Positions 31,071 through 42,361 of a stretch of DNA of 64,000 nt are shown piece by piece (position 1 is the first letter of the stretch; every line of letters starts with the position of its first letter). A program made the position numbers and the translations under genes. Below the pieces are notes generated by a model that saw nothing but the letters and a program-made list of their open reading frames with translations, was not told the DNA's origin and did not search any database. Origin of the DNA: Aphanomyces cochlioides (taxonomy: Eukaryota > Oomycota > Saprolegniomycetes > Saprolegniales > Verrucalvaceae); the NCBI GenBank assembly GCA_019828595.1, contig JAHQRK010000048.1:1-64000 (forward strand). The letters are read 5' to 3'.

Positions 31071-31845
31071 CTCACGGGGGGGAATCTGGACCTGACCAAC
31101 GTCATGGGTTTATGCCTGAACTTTTTCTCTGACTGTCGTGGGGTTGTCCTTGTCACGATTGATTACGTAATCTGTCTACATGAATGATGGTCTATTGAGT
31201 GGCAAAGTCGAGAATGATGGTCTCCTGGGAATGGCTTGGCAGTTCGGGGATGACGATGGGGGGATGACGATGGAGGGCTTGGTGGTTGAGAAGGAGACGG
31301 GATTGCCAACGATGGTTGAGGTGCCGACGTCGGCTTGGTGATTGGAGCGGTTGTCGGAGCCAAAGATGGCTTGTTCGTCGGAGCTGGACCAGCCTTGATC
31401 ACGTCCACTACCCGTTCTCTACTGATTTCACGAGAGTAGTATGGCCGCAATTCACAATATCGATGTTCAATGAAGACGTTGCCCAACTGGTTAAATCCTT
31501 GTATCAATATCGTAGAATTGTAGAAGCAAGAGAGAATTGAAGAGTCGATAAAACGTGCGGCGCCCCTTCTATCACAGTTGCCTGACATAAGCGGTGTGTG
31601 TTCAAAGAGCTCTTCTATGAAACTGTCTTGATTTCATTGGACCTCCCAAGCACACGATTCAGAGGTCAGAACGTCTTCTTTGAAGGCTGAGGTTGTTTCT
31701 TAACTGCCTAGCAATTCCTTGACGTTTCTTCAGTTGTTGGATATCGACATGGCCACATAAAGTATAAATCCACAACGACATGGAGGTCCTTCCAAGACCA
31801 CCACTGCCAAGTAAGAGACCATCAAACAGCTGATGAACTGAATTT
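31071..31845. other. Intergenic with a Pro-rich minus ORF
   Basis: Shared 5' region of the minus gene at 31070 and the plus gene at 31919. A minus ORF (31163-31588) has a Pro/Ser/Thr-rich run (APTNKPSLAPTTAPITKP) like cell-wall-protein linkers, but no signal peptide and no further domain. Coding status is doubtful. Confidence 0.3.
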
Positions 31846-31848
31846 TTT

Positions 31849-31933
31849 CACAACCCTGCGACATCAGAAATATAACCGAACGACAGTTTCGTCATGTTGT
31901 CACAGAGCTCACAATCCAATGAAGTCAGTCTGG
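31849..31933. repeat. 5' end repeat of LRR gene, left arm
   Basis: Upstream region plus start codon (ends ATGAAGTCAGTCTGG). It is present in inverted form at 32620-32705 and 35004-35092, with only one or a few mismatches. Confidence 0.88.
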
Positions 31934-32615
31934 TCTACGGTACCTGTGGATCTTGTCATCAAGATTGCGTTTGCTCTTCCTAATGCCAGTGACCTGTTTG
32001 CGCTCCTGGAAGTTCTTCGTCCACACATCAACTTGGGACCGCTCGAGCCTTTGTACCGCTTGGGCTTGACGCACAACCACTCGGACTTGTGGCCATCGTT
32101 ATGCCTCGAGCCTTCCATTCTTTCATCTCAAGAGATCTCGACGTTTGAAGAAGTCGCCCAATACTACAAGAATGTTTAAATCAAAGAATTTTGGTCCAGC
32201 GACGGTGTGGAGTGGCTCAAGGCCAATTTGAATCCAATGGCAACGATTCAATGGGAGCTTCCGAAATACCCATCCATAGTAGACATTGGCAGCAATTGGT
32301 CTGACTTGAGAATTCACTCGCTGTGTTTTCACTTGAGCGACTATTATGAATTTCGCTGGAAGTCTTTTTTGCCACAATTACGCTACTTGACTTCTTTAGA
32401 AGTTCACGATAATATGGATGGCCTTGGCGACCTGTTCGAGAGTATTGCAGAGAACAACACGATTACGGAATTCCGCCTCGAGTCCAAGTATTCTTACCTA
32501 TTTGACCCTTATGTGGATTATCTTACCGAGTGGTTCCGTCGTCAACCTGTTCGAATTTTTAAGTGCAGTGCGAGCTGCTACGATTATACTAATATCGATT
32601 TACAGCAATAATTTC
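31919..32615 (+). pseudogene. F-box-like/LRR gene, truncated
   Basis: Starts MKSVWSTVPVDLVIKIAF and is very similar to the intact minus-strand gene at 33669-35012. A TAA at 32177-32179 (QYYKNV then stop) replaces a Gln codon of the intact copy. The frame continues KEFWSSDGVEWLKANLNPMA to 32611. The gene then ends abruptly at a junction with an inverted 5' region of another family member. The C-terminal half of the LRR domain is absent. Confidence 0.85.
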
Positions 32616-32619
32616 ACCA

Positions 32620-32705
32620 GACTGACTTCATTGGATTGTGAGCTCTGTGACAACATGACGAAACTGTCGTTCGGTTGTATTTCTGATGTCGCAGGGTTGT
32701 GGCAA
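32620..32705. repeat. 5' end repeat of LRR gene, inverted arm
   Basis: Inverted copy of 31849-31933. It contains, on the minus strand, the start codon and first codons (MKSVW) of a family member whose body is missing. Confidence 0.88.
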
Positions 32706-32867
32706 AGACTAGAGATTGAAGGTCTCTCGACAGGGTCGGTCTCGAAGCTCCAAGTTGTTGTGCGTGTAATGTGGTAGTCATGGTTTTGGCGAGCCCAATA
32801 TGAATATTCTACAATGACAATTGAAGACGTTGATCTCAACTGACGAAGGGATCTGAGACACAGAGAT

Positions 32868-33083
32868 GTGCATTTGTCTTTACCATTCAATTTATCCATC
32901 TTCCCAATGACTATAATTCATTTAAAATCCCTGAAGCAATTCAATCTGAAACTGATCGACCAGAAAAGTCTCAAGTATTTTGAATCCGAAACACGACCCT
33001 TGTGGACTTTGATCAAAATGTACTGGCAAGTGGCTCCAGTAGCTTGGCCAACTGCAATTAACATTGTCGCGTTCTCAAAGTAG
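32868..33083 (+). pseudogene. Kinase C-terminal fragment
   Basis: Ends with RPLWTLIKMYWQVAPVAWPT then AINIVAFSK. This matches the end of the ankyrin-kinase gene (EPLWKLTTMCWQVDPVDRPS, ADNIVDYLKK), that is kinase subdomain XI. The preceding residues are not recognisable. An isolated remnant. Confidence 0.65.
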
Positions 33084-33668
33084 CATTTCTCCTCAGAACT
33101 TGACTTGTAGTGCCTTTAATTTACATCATAATTTAAAATTGTCTGTGAATTTTTGCTCGGAGGCTTCTTCGACCATTCTTTGAGTAAGTAAAACACGAAT
33201 GGCAATAGACATTGAAGTCAACTAGGCAATGTCTGAATTGGATCTCGATAGTGACAATAATATCATTCCTACTTTACGACTCTTGCTTCTGTGATCTGTG
33301 AAAGCATTTTGGATCAAATTGACTACACCATGTGGAAAGAAAGATGAGGCTTTCCACTGAGTTGTTTCTAAAGTTGCTGGCTTGCGAATGAGGCTAAATT
33401 TGTTGTGATGCTTGAATTTCCAAATGATACTGTGCGGATGAAGACCTCGATTTAAGTTTGCAAGTACTATCTAGCTCTGAGACGTGCTTGCACCTACCTC
33501 ATCGTGTGTGGAATCACGCTCCAACATTCGCCAATGTTGTTGTTACTTCCTCACGATGGGGTTTTGACGTACTTTACCTCGCCAACATGTTTGAGAATGT
33601 TCCATGCTTGATATAACAATGGGACAGAATGAGAAATACAAGCTCGATATCAAGAAAAGATTAGCATC
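33084..33668. other. Intergenic, nothing seen
   Basis: AT-rich sequence without an ORF of note. 3' region of the minus-strand gene that follows. Confidence 0.5.
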
Positions 33669-35012
33669 TTAGATTGTACTGTATATAAATTGACCTCCAT
33701 GTTTGGAGGCCAACTTTGTCAGACACTCGACCCAAGACGGATTCATCTCTTGCTGCTGTGAGATCAAAATGATCCGCTTCGTTTGAACTCGTCGACTGGA
33801 AGCTGTCATGCTCTGAATAAGTAAATGCAAGTCATCATTCGCAATCGCAACATGTTCCAATTCCAGTTCACAAATCGTCTGATTGTTTTGAATGGCTGCA
33901 GCGAGACTTTGAACAAAACAAGAGGGGAGATCTGCACTGCCAATGACCAGAGTGTGCAGAGGACATTTCTCGAACAACCGAGCCCACCCGCACCATTGTG
34001 GACTGTCATCAATACAGAGTTCTGTCAATTTGAACCACTGGATTGATGTTTGTGGCAAGATTTGCACAAGACATTCCAAGCCTTCAAATCCGTCGTCGTT
34101 GTCACCACCAAGATCGCAGCCATTGAGCTCGAAATGAGTGATGTTGGAGCTAGGAAGTCGACTGGCGAAAGATTTGATATTATCAGAGCTCCACGAGCAA
34201 TTCTTCATTTCCAATGATTTCATCGCAAGATTAAAGCCGGTGAAATCAATGTCAGCGAGGTGATGCCATAATATGACCAGTCTATTGAGAGTCGGGCAGT
34301 TGAACATTGCTTGATAGAATTCTTGCGGAACATTGATATCCATAGAACCCCAGCAGCACATATCGCACCCGAATATTCGAACAGGTTGATGACGGAGCCA
34401 TTTGGTAAGATAAACGATATCACTGTCACATAGGTCACAATATTTCGACTTGAGGCGGAAATCCGTAATCGTGTTGTTCTCTGCAATACTCTCCAACAGG
34501 TCGCCAAGGCCATTCGTATTATCGTGAACTTCCAAGGACGTCAAGTAGCGTAATTGGGGCAAAAATGGCTTCCAGCGAAATTCATAATTACCGCTCAAGT
34601 GGAAACATAGCGAGTGTATTCTCAACTCAGACCAATCGCTGCCAACGTCCACCATGACAGGAGATTCCTGAACTTCCCATTGAATCGTTGCCATCGGATT
34701 TAAATTGGCCTTGAGCCACTCCACACCCTCACTGGACCAAAATTCTTTGGTCTGAACATTCTTGTAGTATTGGGCGACTTCTTCAAACGCCGAGATCTCT
34801 TGAGATGAAAGAATGGATGGTTTGAGGCATAACGATGGCCACAAGTCCGAGTGGTTGTGCGTCAAACCCAAACGGTACAAAGATTCGAGAGGTCCCAAGT
34901 TGATGAGTGAGCGAAGAACTTCCAGGAGCGCGAACAGGTCACTGGCATTAGGAAGAGCAAACGCAATCTTGATGACAAGATCCGCAGGTAGCGTAGACCA
35001 GACTGACTTCAT
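33669..35012 (-). CDS. F-box-like/leucine-rich repeat protein, intact
   Basis: 447 residues, single exon, stop TAA. It starts MKSVWSTLPADLVIKIAF; the Met-Lys-Ser-Val-Trp opening is shared by several paralogues, which fixes the start. F-box-like N-terminus (LPADLVIKIAFALPNASDLF), then LGPLESLYRLGLTHN, the linker SSQEISAFEEVAQYYKN, and leucine-rich repeats through FYQAMFNCPTLNRL and AIQNNQTICELELE to the C-terminus. No signal peptide or membrane span. It is convergent with the truncated copy at 31919 and shares its 5' region with the inverted arm at 32620. Ubiquitin-ligase adaptor role is an inference. Confidence 0.85.
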   Translation of the reverse strand: MKSVWSTLPADLVIKIAFALPNASDLFALLEVLRSLINLGPLESLYRLGLTHNHSDLWPSLCLKPSILSSQEISAFEEVAQYYKNVQTKEFWSSEGVEWLKANLNPMATIQWEVQESPVMVDVGSDWSELRIHSLCFHLSGNYEFRWKPFLPQLRYLTSLEVHDNTNGLGDLLESIAENNTITDFRLKSKYCDLCDSDIVYLTKWLRHQPVRIFGCDMCCWGSMDINVPQEFYQAMFNCPTLNRLVILWHHLADIDFTGFNLAMKSLEMKNCSWSSDNIKSFASRLPSSNITHFELNGCDLGGDNDDGFEGLECLVQILPQTSIQWFKLTELCIDDSPQWCGWARLFEKCPLHTLVIGSADLPSCFVQSLAAAIQNNQTICELELEHVAIANDDLHLLIQSMTASSRRVQTKRIILISQQQEMNPSWVECLTKLASKHGGQFIYSTI

Positions 35013-35439
35013 TGGATTGTGAGCTCTGTGACAACTTGACGAAACTGTCGTTCGGTTATATTTCTGATGTCGCAGGGTTGTGAAAAAAATTCAGTTCATC
35101 AGCTGTTTGGAGGTCTCTAACTTGAAGTGGTGGTCTTGAAAGGACCTCCAAGTCGTTGTGGATTTATGCTTTATGTGGCCATGTCATTGTGATGGTTTTG
35201 ACGAGCCTACTCTGCGAAGACATTCGAAGAAGTTGACCAACTGACTGAATCCTTCTTATATTCCAACACCTGAAGAAACATCAAGGCATGGCTAATATGA
35301 CTATTCCCCCATTTTGGCTGTTCCCCACTCCAATTCATTTGATTGTTCAGTCTTTGGTAGTATTGTCTGATTGACTCAAAATTTCCGAACTTGCTGAAAT
35401 CGATCAAACTTGGAATCAATCACCAAATCGAACCAGCCA
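35013..35439. promoter_or_regulatory. 5' region of the LRR gene at 35012
   Basis: The first 80 bases upstream are conserved with 31849-31918 and 32636-32705 in matching orientation relative to the gene, so they probably contain the core promoter. Nothing else is recognised. Confidence 0.5.
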
Positions 35440-35625
35440 ATCAGCGTCCAGAGTTTGTTTAAACACACACAAAACACACCAACCCACACACACACACTAA
35501 TTCATGTACATTCCGATTATACTTGAATTCACTATTGCCCGATTGATCACAGTTTTGATCAAAACTGTAAATTTGGACGAAAACGACAATAGCTATAGAA
35601 AATGACTATTCCCCCCTTAAAATTC
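35440..35625. repeat. Dispersed repeat, copy 3
   Basis: Aligns with 7530-7720 (CCAATCAG, AAAACACACC, ATTATACTTGAATTCACTAT, GACGAAAACGACAAT). Contains a CA-rich run and the palindrome GATCACAGTTTTGATCAAAACTGT-like stretch. Confidence 0.55.
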
Positions 35626-35916
35626 ATTTGGATACACTTTTTGCACAGCATTTTCGACACATGTAGGGCACTGGTGGTGAGCGACCGCTATGACATCCAT
35701 AAACTCAGCACATTTGTAGTGCTTGAAGTAATTGAGGATGCTAGAATGGCGGGGAATTATTCGAAATGCCAAAAATGTAGTCCGTCTTTGCATTGATTCG
35801 CGATAATATTCTATTTATATACTAAGACTAATATGTCGAATATGAGAACCATCACTACCAACGCGAACGCCATTGCAACCCAACGACAGTGAGAAGTCGA
35901 CGACTTTCACAAGGCA

Positions 35917-37415
35917 ATGAAGTCAGTTTGGATCACACTACCTGTAGATATCGTCATCAAGATTGCATTTGCCGTCCCAGATGCAGCGGGTTTGCTTGCA
36001 TTTCTGAAGGTTCTACACCCATACAAAGCACTGGGACCCTTGGAGCATCTCTACCGCTTGAGCTTGACACACAACGTTTGGGACTTGTGGCCATGCCTGC
36101 GCCTTGCTCCTTCAATTCTTGGCTCTACAGAGCAGTCTTCATACGAATTTATCGCCAAGTACTATGTCAATGTGCTTGTCTGGCCCGATTGGAACGACGT
36201 TGAGTGGCTGAAAGTGCATTTAAATCCGATGGCCAAAGTTGCATGGGAAATCAAAGATTTGCCGAGCACGACGAATACTGTAGCAGACGACTGGTTTGAC
36301 CTCGAAATAACCCAGTTTAGTCTGTCATCAAAGCTGAATACTCTTCTCAGTTGGAAGGACCTCTTGCCAAGACTACAACATCTGAGTTCCTTGACAGTTT
36401 ACAGTGACTCGAACAACTTGGGAGACCTATTTGAACTCGTGGCCAAGGGTAAGCATATCACAGACTTCAAAATCGTTGCTGCTTTTCATCGAATGACCGC
36501 ATCAGACGTCTTCTATCTCACCAAGTGGTTCCAAGAGCAACCTGTTCGAAAGTTTGTCTGCTGTTTAAAGGATCTGGGTTTGATGGACAGCGGTTTGAAA
36601 CAAGACTTTTATGAAGCCATGTTCAATTGCCCAACTTTGGATAGACTCGAGCTGTCGCACTTTAAGTTGAATGACGTGGATTTTACTCACTTGACCTCTG
36701 CAATGACGTCGCTATGTTTGTCATTTTGCCTCGAGTCCTCTCATGTTGTCAAATTCATGTCGAGTCGTCTCGAAAGCTCCAACATTGCGCATCTTGAGTT
36801 GACTGGATATTACGATGACGACCTTGATGGAATAGAATGTCTACTCAGCACGCTGCCATGTAGCATTTGGAGCCGAGCTTGATGCCCATCGACAACAGTC
36901 CGAATTGGTGCCGTTTAGCTTTACTCTTTGAGAAGTGTACACTGGAAACTTTGACCCTTGGTATTGAAAACCTTTGCTCGGTATTTTTTCAAAGTCTTGC
37001 AACCGCCATCCAAAACAATCACACGATTTGCGAATTGGATCTCTCATGGAGTGCAATTGCCGTTGAAGATTTGCAACTGTTCTGACTTCCGGGAGCACTG
37101 CGCGGGAGGTGAGTTTGACACGATTTGATTACTTCATGGCTAATTCCAAACTGACTATCCTACTGCCGTTGAGGCACATCCTGGACTGGGACCACTCGTT
37201 GGTTCGACCAATCTGCACAATGGGAGGATGTTCGTGAGTTGTCTGATAGGATAGGTATAAATAGTCTGCGCAGAGGGACGCAGGACAAGCATGACAATTC
37301 CAAGTCGTCAAGTCCGGACAAAACGAGTTAGCATACATTCATCATCGTTTTGAGAGATGGAGCCATCCACCGTGGAAAGTTGGCCAAAGAACACGGTGGC
37401 GAATTTCTTTATTAG
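35917..37415 (+). pseudogene. F-box-like/LRR gene with deletion and insertion
   Basis: Starts MKSVWITLPVDIVIKIAF. The frame is open through GIECLLSTLPC (about 36860), where a small deletion shifts it. The next frame carries LEPSLMPIDNSPNWCRLALL, NNHTICELDLSW and AIAVEDLQLF to 37085. About 290 bp of unrelated sequence follow, and the family C-terminus LAKEHGGEFLY reappears at 37380-37415 with stop TAG. At the position where three neighbours have TAG this copy has TGG (Trp). Probably non-functional. Confidence 0.8.
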
Positions 37416-37736
37416 CATAATTTAGTTCCATATTTGACGAAATTTTGATAAAACTACAATTGTTCCCTTTACTCTCTACATGAAACTACCTGGTATACAG
37501 GGTTTGGAGTAAGTGACACTGCAGGACAAGCTTGATGTGTATTCAATAATCAAGCATGGAACGTCCATTTGGATTAACTTGCCAGCCAAATTCCAAGCAT
37601 AAGAGACTACCCTCTCGTTGCTGATATTGATGGCAACGACGTCGCGGCAGAAAGAGCCTCTACACCTTGCTACCATAAGAAAGCTTCAATTGCTCCTCAA
37701 CAGATAGAAACTAATGCTTAGTGCTGATAAAAGTAA
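37416..37736. other. Intergenic, nothing seen
   Basis: A short minus ORF (37476-37676) without recognisable features. Sequence between a broken gene and a MITE. Confidence 0.4.
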
Positions 37737-38001
37737 GGGTGCGTCTGGCAAAATTTCAAAATCAATATGCCATTTTCAGCAAAATTGGGATTAACGATTT
37801 ATGGCATATTCAAAATAGAGGTAAAACGTCCATCTCGTAAAATGGCATTTTGGGAGCCTCCAGTGAGTATATTCCAACCAAAAATATTGGATTTGGTGCA
37901 AAACTCTTTGAGATAAACAAGTTCATATTTTGATTGAATTTGGCCTCAAAATGGCATTTTGGGCCTATTTATTGTAATATTTTCGGTTGCCAGACGGGCC
38001 C
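37737..38001. mobile_element. 265-bp MITE with TAA duplication
   Basis: TAA (37734-37736), GGGTGCGTCTGGCAA at the left, TTGCCAGACGGGCCC at the right, TAA (38002-38004). The interior is rich in CAAAATGGCATTTTGG-type palindromic blocks. Same family as the ends at 23604 and 25341 and the copy at 28254. Confidence 0.85.
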
Positions 38002-38470
38002 TAAGTCTGTATGCATTCTAGCGCCACGACGACAACACATACAGAATTGTCGTTGCACTAAGACACAATCAAACGTCTTTGCCACTGAGCCCTGTGCAAG
38101 TGGTAATAATTTACTTTGAATGTCCTGTCATTGTTACGGATCTAGTATGGACTGGTAGGTTTGTATCCTACCCTAGACATGATTCTATTGCACGTGGAGA
38201 CCGTAGAGCTGTAGACTTTGCAATGTCTACGTCAATCAAGTAGGTTTGATGCCAAGCAACACAAGGTTGCATGCATGAAGGCTGTATTTTGAACTCAAAT
38301 ATCGTATCTTTCCTTTGGAAAATCAATAAACTTACATGAAACTTCATGAAACACATTTTCTTGTGGCCTGTTCTCAAAGCCACAAGTCCATTCTCAATGA
38401 CCGACATTATAGAAACTTCGCATCATATGGCCGCCAACCTTCACCAGGACGAGAAATAGCCGCATTGATG
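38002..38470. other. Intergenic, nothing firm
   Basis: Short ORFs in several frames, no recognised family. 5' region of the next LRR gene. Confidence 0.35.
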
Positions 38471-38492
38471 CGTGCTCACAATAAATTTTACA

Positions 38493-39842
38493 ATGTTTCC
38501 CGTTTGGACGACGTTGCCCACTGAAATTACGATCCAGATTGTTTTTTACCTGCCATGTGGAGCAAATGTGCTTGCTTTTCTTGAAGCAATCTGTCCACAC
38601 ATCCATTTGGAACCTCTCGAGGATTTTCAACCATTGGGCTCGATGCTCAATGCCTTTGACCTCTGGCCTGCGTTACGTTTGACACCTTCAATTCTTGACT
38701 CACCGTACAGATCTTCCTACGGAGGTATTGCCAAGTACTGCGGGAAAATAATAGTTGAAGACCTTTGGGAAGAACTCGCCTGGCTCAAGAAGTACTTGAA
38801 TCCAACGTCAATGATTGAGTGGGAGGTCAACACGGTTCCAAGCCAGATCACGGACGAATGGTTTGATTTGAGAATTTCTCGACTGAGTGTTCGCTTGGGC
38901 ATCGAAATGCTGCTTTGTTGGAAGAAGGTATTACCCCAATTGACTCTGTTGCTGACGCTGGATGTGGTAGTTGTTGGCAAGGCGATAGGCTTAGAAGATG
39001 TTTTCGAATTTGTGACCAGGAGCCTCCGAATCACAGATCTCAAAGTCGTCGCGCCGGAGTACAACACAAAAGCAAACGACCTACTCAATCTCACCCAGTG
39101 GTTCCGCCGTCAACCAGTCCAAAAGTTTGAGTGTGTGCTGACCGATTGGTACGAAATTGACACAGTCGTAAGACAAGAGTTTTATCGAGCGATGATCAAT
39201 TGCCCGACACTTGATAGGCTCAATTTGTCGAATTGTTACTTGGACGACATGGATTTTGCCCCGCTGAATTTCACGATGAAGTCTTTGGAATTGGTGTATT
39301 GCCTCGTCTCGCCGACAAAAGTCGAGTCTTTGGCTAATCGACTCGCTGGCTCCAATGTAACTTCTCTCGAGTTGAGTGGCTATGAGGATGAAAACACGCA
39401 TGGCTTGGAATGTCTCGTTCAGGTCTTACCTCGCACGTCTATTAAGCACTTGAAATTGACAGCCTTGGATATTGAGGACAATCCAAGATGGTGCAGTTTG
39501 GCTCAGCATTTTGGGAATTGTACATTGAACACACTGACGATCCAGTCTAAACAAATTCCGTCTGCATTTGCACAGAGTCTGGCGGTGGCAATTCAAAACA
39601 ACCAGACCATTTGTGAATTGAATCTATCATAGAGTGAAATTGCTACGCATGACTTGCGACCTTTGAGTCAGAGCCTTGCAGATTCCAGTCGACGAGTCAA
39701 TGCGAAACGGACCAAGTGTGTTGAGCACACCCCAAGCAAAAAGTCAAGTACTTTAAAGAGTTTGTCGTTGGGTCTCGAGGGGTTTTTCAGACCGCGTACT
39801 TGTAATTCCAACACTGAGGCATCATACAATTGTGATATATAA
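38493..39842 (+). pseudogene. F-box-like/LRR gene with in-frame TAG
   Basis: Starts MFPVWTTLPTEITIQIVFYL (38493; an upstream Met at 38472 is also in frame). One open frame covers F-box-like and LRR parts (YRAMINCPTLDRLNLSNCY, AIQNNQTICELNLS) to TAG at 39630-39632. Beyond it the same frame continues SEIATHDLRPLSQSLADSSR and RVNAKRTKC, clearly the family C-terminus. The protein to the TAG would be 379 residues against about 445. The final part diverges after 39720. Either a nonsense allele or a gene that now ends here. Confidence 0.8.
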
Positions 39843-39981
39843 ATTTTCTATGAACTCTAGAACATTAGATTCAGACAAACATAATTAAACCAGGACCTTC
39901 ATTAAGTGCTCACTGACATACGTCGCTTCGTTGACAACAACACAACGACGGATTGAAAAAATTCGGCGAGTTCATTATCCA

Positions 39982-41300
39982 ATGCAGCCCGTATTGGCCA
40001 CACTGCCCGTGGATGTCCTCATCAAGATTGTGTTTGCGATTCCCGATGCACAAGATATATTTGCTGTCATTGAAGCTCTAAGTCCAAACTACAAGGTCGG
40101 ACCTTTGTACCATCTCTATCGCTTGAGCTTGTCAAGTCGTCATCGTATCAATTTACACCCAAAGTTATGGTTGAAGCCATCTATTCTTGGCAGTCAAGAG
40201 AAGTTCTCATACGAAGCCATTGCCAAGTTCTACGATAAAGTAATTGTAGACGCAGATTGGCACGATCTGCATTGGCTCAAGTTGCATTTGAATCCGATCA
40301 CGAAGATTGAATGGAAGATCAAAGACTTTCCATGTATGACTGAAATATCCGAAGACTGGTTTGCCCTTCAAATTACTCAACTCTTTGTTTCTTCCAAGCA
40401 GACAATTCCTTTATCATATGCTGTTGGAACGAACTATTGCCAAGACTACAGCATCGCACATCATTGAGTGTGTAGAGTGATGCCAATGACGTTGGCAATC
40501 TTTTCGAACTTGTGGTCAAGAGCGACCGAATCACTGAATTTGAAATCGTTGCAAAGCGTCTAATCTTGAACGCATCAGACCTTATTCAGCTTACCAAGTG
40601 GTTCCGAGAGCAACCCGTGCACAAATTCTCTGGCAGCTTTAGCAGAGTCACCTCGGATATCGATTTGAAACAGTCCTTTTGTAAAGCCATGTTCAGTTGC
40701 CCGACTCTGGACAGACTCGAGCTTTACTACTTTGACTTTGACGACGTGGATTTCACTCAGTTGATAATTGCAGTGAAGTCGTTGCGATTGGAATGTTGCC
40801 TTGATTCGTCGCATCTTGTGGAGTCGTTCGCCAGTCAACTTGAATGCTCCAAAGTGACTCATCTCGAGTTGACGGGATATAACGATGAAGACCTGAGTGG
40901 AATCGAATCTTTGTTGAAAATCTTGCCAAAGACTTCAATCAAGCACTTGGAATTAACTGCAATCCAAATTGGTGCAAGTTGGCTTTCCTCTTTGAGAAAT
41001 GCACTTTGGACAGATTAACCCTTCGTACTGCAATCATACCACCAGAATATGCTCAAAGTCTTGCAGCAGCTATCGAAAACAACCATACGATTTGTGAACT
41101 GAATTTGTCGTAGAGCATTATTGCGATTGATGATTTGAGCCTTTTGATTCAAAGCATGACGATTCCCAGTCGTCAAGTGACATCAAAGCGGGTCACGTTG
41201 AGTAAATCACCTCTGAGAGTGGGTAGATTCTTCTACTCTGCTATGTCTGACAGAGCTGGCCACCGAGCGCGATGGTGAATTTGCTTTTTTACTCGTTTAG
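39982..41300 (+). pseudogene. F-box-like/LRR gene with shifts and in-frame TAGs
   Basis: Starts MQPVLATLPVDVLIKIVFAI. The frame shifts near 40418, with a TAG soon after at a Tyr position (SV, stop, SDANDVGNLFELV). The middle LRR part is open (40512-40970: FCKAMFSCPTLDRLELYYFD, KTSIKHLELTA). A second shift near 40965 leads to FLFEKCTLDRLTL and NNHTICELNLS, then TAG at 41111-41113 at the same alignment position as the TAG in the copy at 38493. The tail continues with LTELATERDGEFAFLLV and stops at 41300. Not expected to give full-length protein. Confidence 0.8.
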
Positions 41301-41730
41301 CTTATAGCTGTTAGGATTCACTGGATTAAGTCAATCTTCTGTTTAGTCCTCTCTGGCGCAAAAATGCAAGGAGATATATAAATTTCAGGGGATAAAATGC
41401 AGTCAAGCAGAACTTGTGGATGAGAAAGAATGCCGTCTCCACTTTAACTCGCTGATGAGTCAAAGCGACGATTATATGATAGATCTCATGGTCCTCCAAG
41501 ACACATCGAAAGACATTCAACGGCAACCAAACTCTCATTCGGACAGCTCTCTCTCTCTCTGACACTAAAATCACATCTAAAGCATGATTTTGGCACTTGA
41601 CTGCAGCCAAGCCATAGAAACTCACGGCCGACATGCTGTTACCTTTGATAGGCTGTAATTTTGTCCTTTTCGTTCAAGTTCCATTCACATATCGAGAAAT
41701 ATCAGCAATTTGCGAAACATGCATTTTCGG
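41301..41730. other. Intergenic with an unassigned minus ORF
   Basis: The minus ORF at 41326-41634 (102 residues) has no recognisable domain. A short CT repeat near 41550. No support for a gene. Confidence 0.3.
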
Positions 41731-41985
41731 ATGTTATCGACAAAATCACACCAAGGTTGTATTTTTTGAAATCTGACCAATCAAACATAAATTAGTCGTA
41801 AAAAATTGTACTTGATTGGTCGAAAATAGCTAAAATGTCTGCATCATTGAGGTATTTGATGGGGTATTTATCACACTCAAGTGTGATCCACGGTGTGATT
41901 TCTCCTGCGAGTCATTTTGTATGGAAATCACACTTGTCACACCACATACTAGTACAAATATCATAAAGGCTGTTCTAAGTCCATG
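41731..41985. repeat. 250-bp dispersed repeat, copy B
   Basis: Nearly identical to 12625-12874. It directly abuts the LTR-like segment that follows. Confidence 0.8.
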
Positions 41986-41989
41986 AACT

Positions 41990-42352
41990 ACTCTTCTCTT
42001 TGCTACTCCTAACCTCGCACGCAAGCTTCGTAATTGCTCTGTCCTTGCTCCTCGATTGGTCTCCTGGCTTTGGCCATTCTCGCAATTGGCCATAAGTCGC
42101 CATGACAAACCACTGCAGGCTGTCCTGCACTGCCTTCCGTCTGGTCGGCTCTTCTCCATTGGCAGGCGTTGCGCTGGCTAGTTGCGATCAGCTTTTCCCA
42201 CTCGAATCGTCTGCTGCTTGGTTGAAAGTCCACCGCCGGCGGTGGACTTACACCAGCCGCAATTGGCCGGTGTTCAACCAATCAGGATGTGCAGTTGGCG
42301 CCAACTCATGCGCTGGATCGGTCTCGCGAGTGCTGGCTTGCTTTGCCACACA
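41990..42352 (+). repeat. LTR-like segment inserted in an LRR gene
   Basis: Matches the reverse complement of 49005-49387 along its whole length (for example CCTCGCACGCAAGCTTCGTA and GCGCTGGATCGGTCTCGCGA against diverged equivalents). It replaces the 5' half of the LRR gene that resumes at 42362. Likely a solo or partial LTR. It contains the palindrome CCACCGCCGGCGGTGG. Confidence 0.7.
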
Positions 42353-42361
42353 CTCTACAGT

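Noticed and set aside
31163..31588. Pro-rich minus ORF as a cell-wall protein gene
   Set aside because: No signal peptide, no conserved domain, and no sign of conserved coding pattern; left as an unassigned ORF.
35440..35530. CA-rich run as a telomere-like or recombination signal
   Set aside because: It is short, irregular and part of a dispersed repeat also found at 7560.
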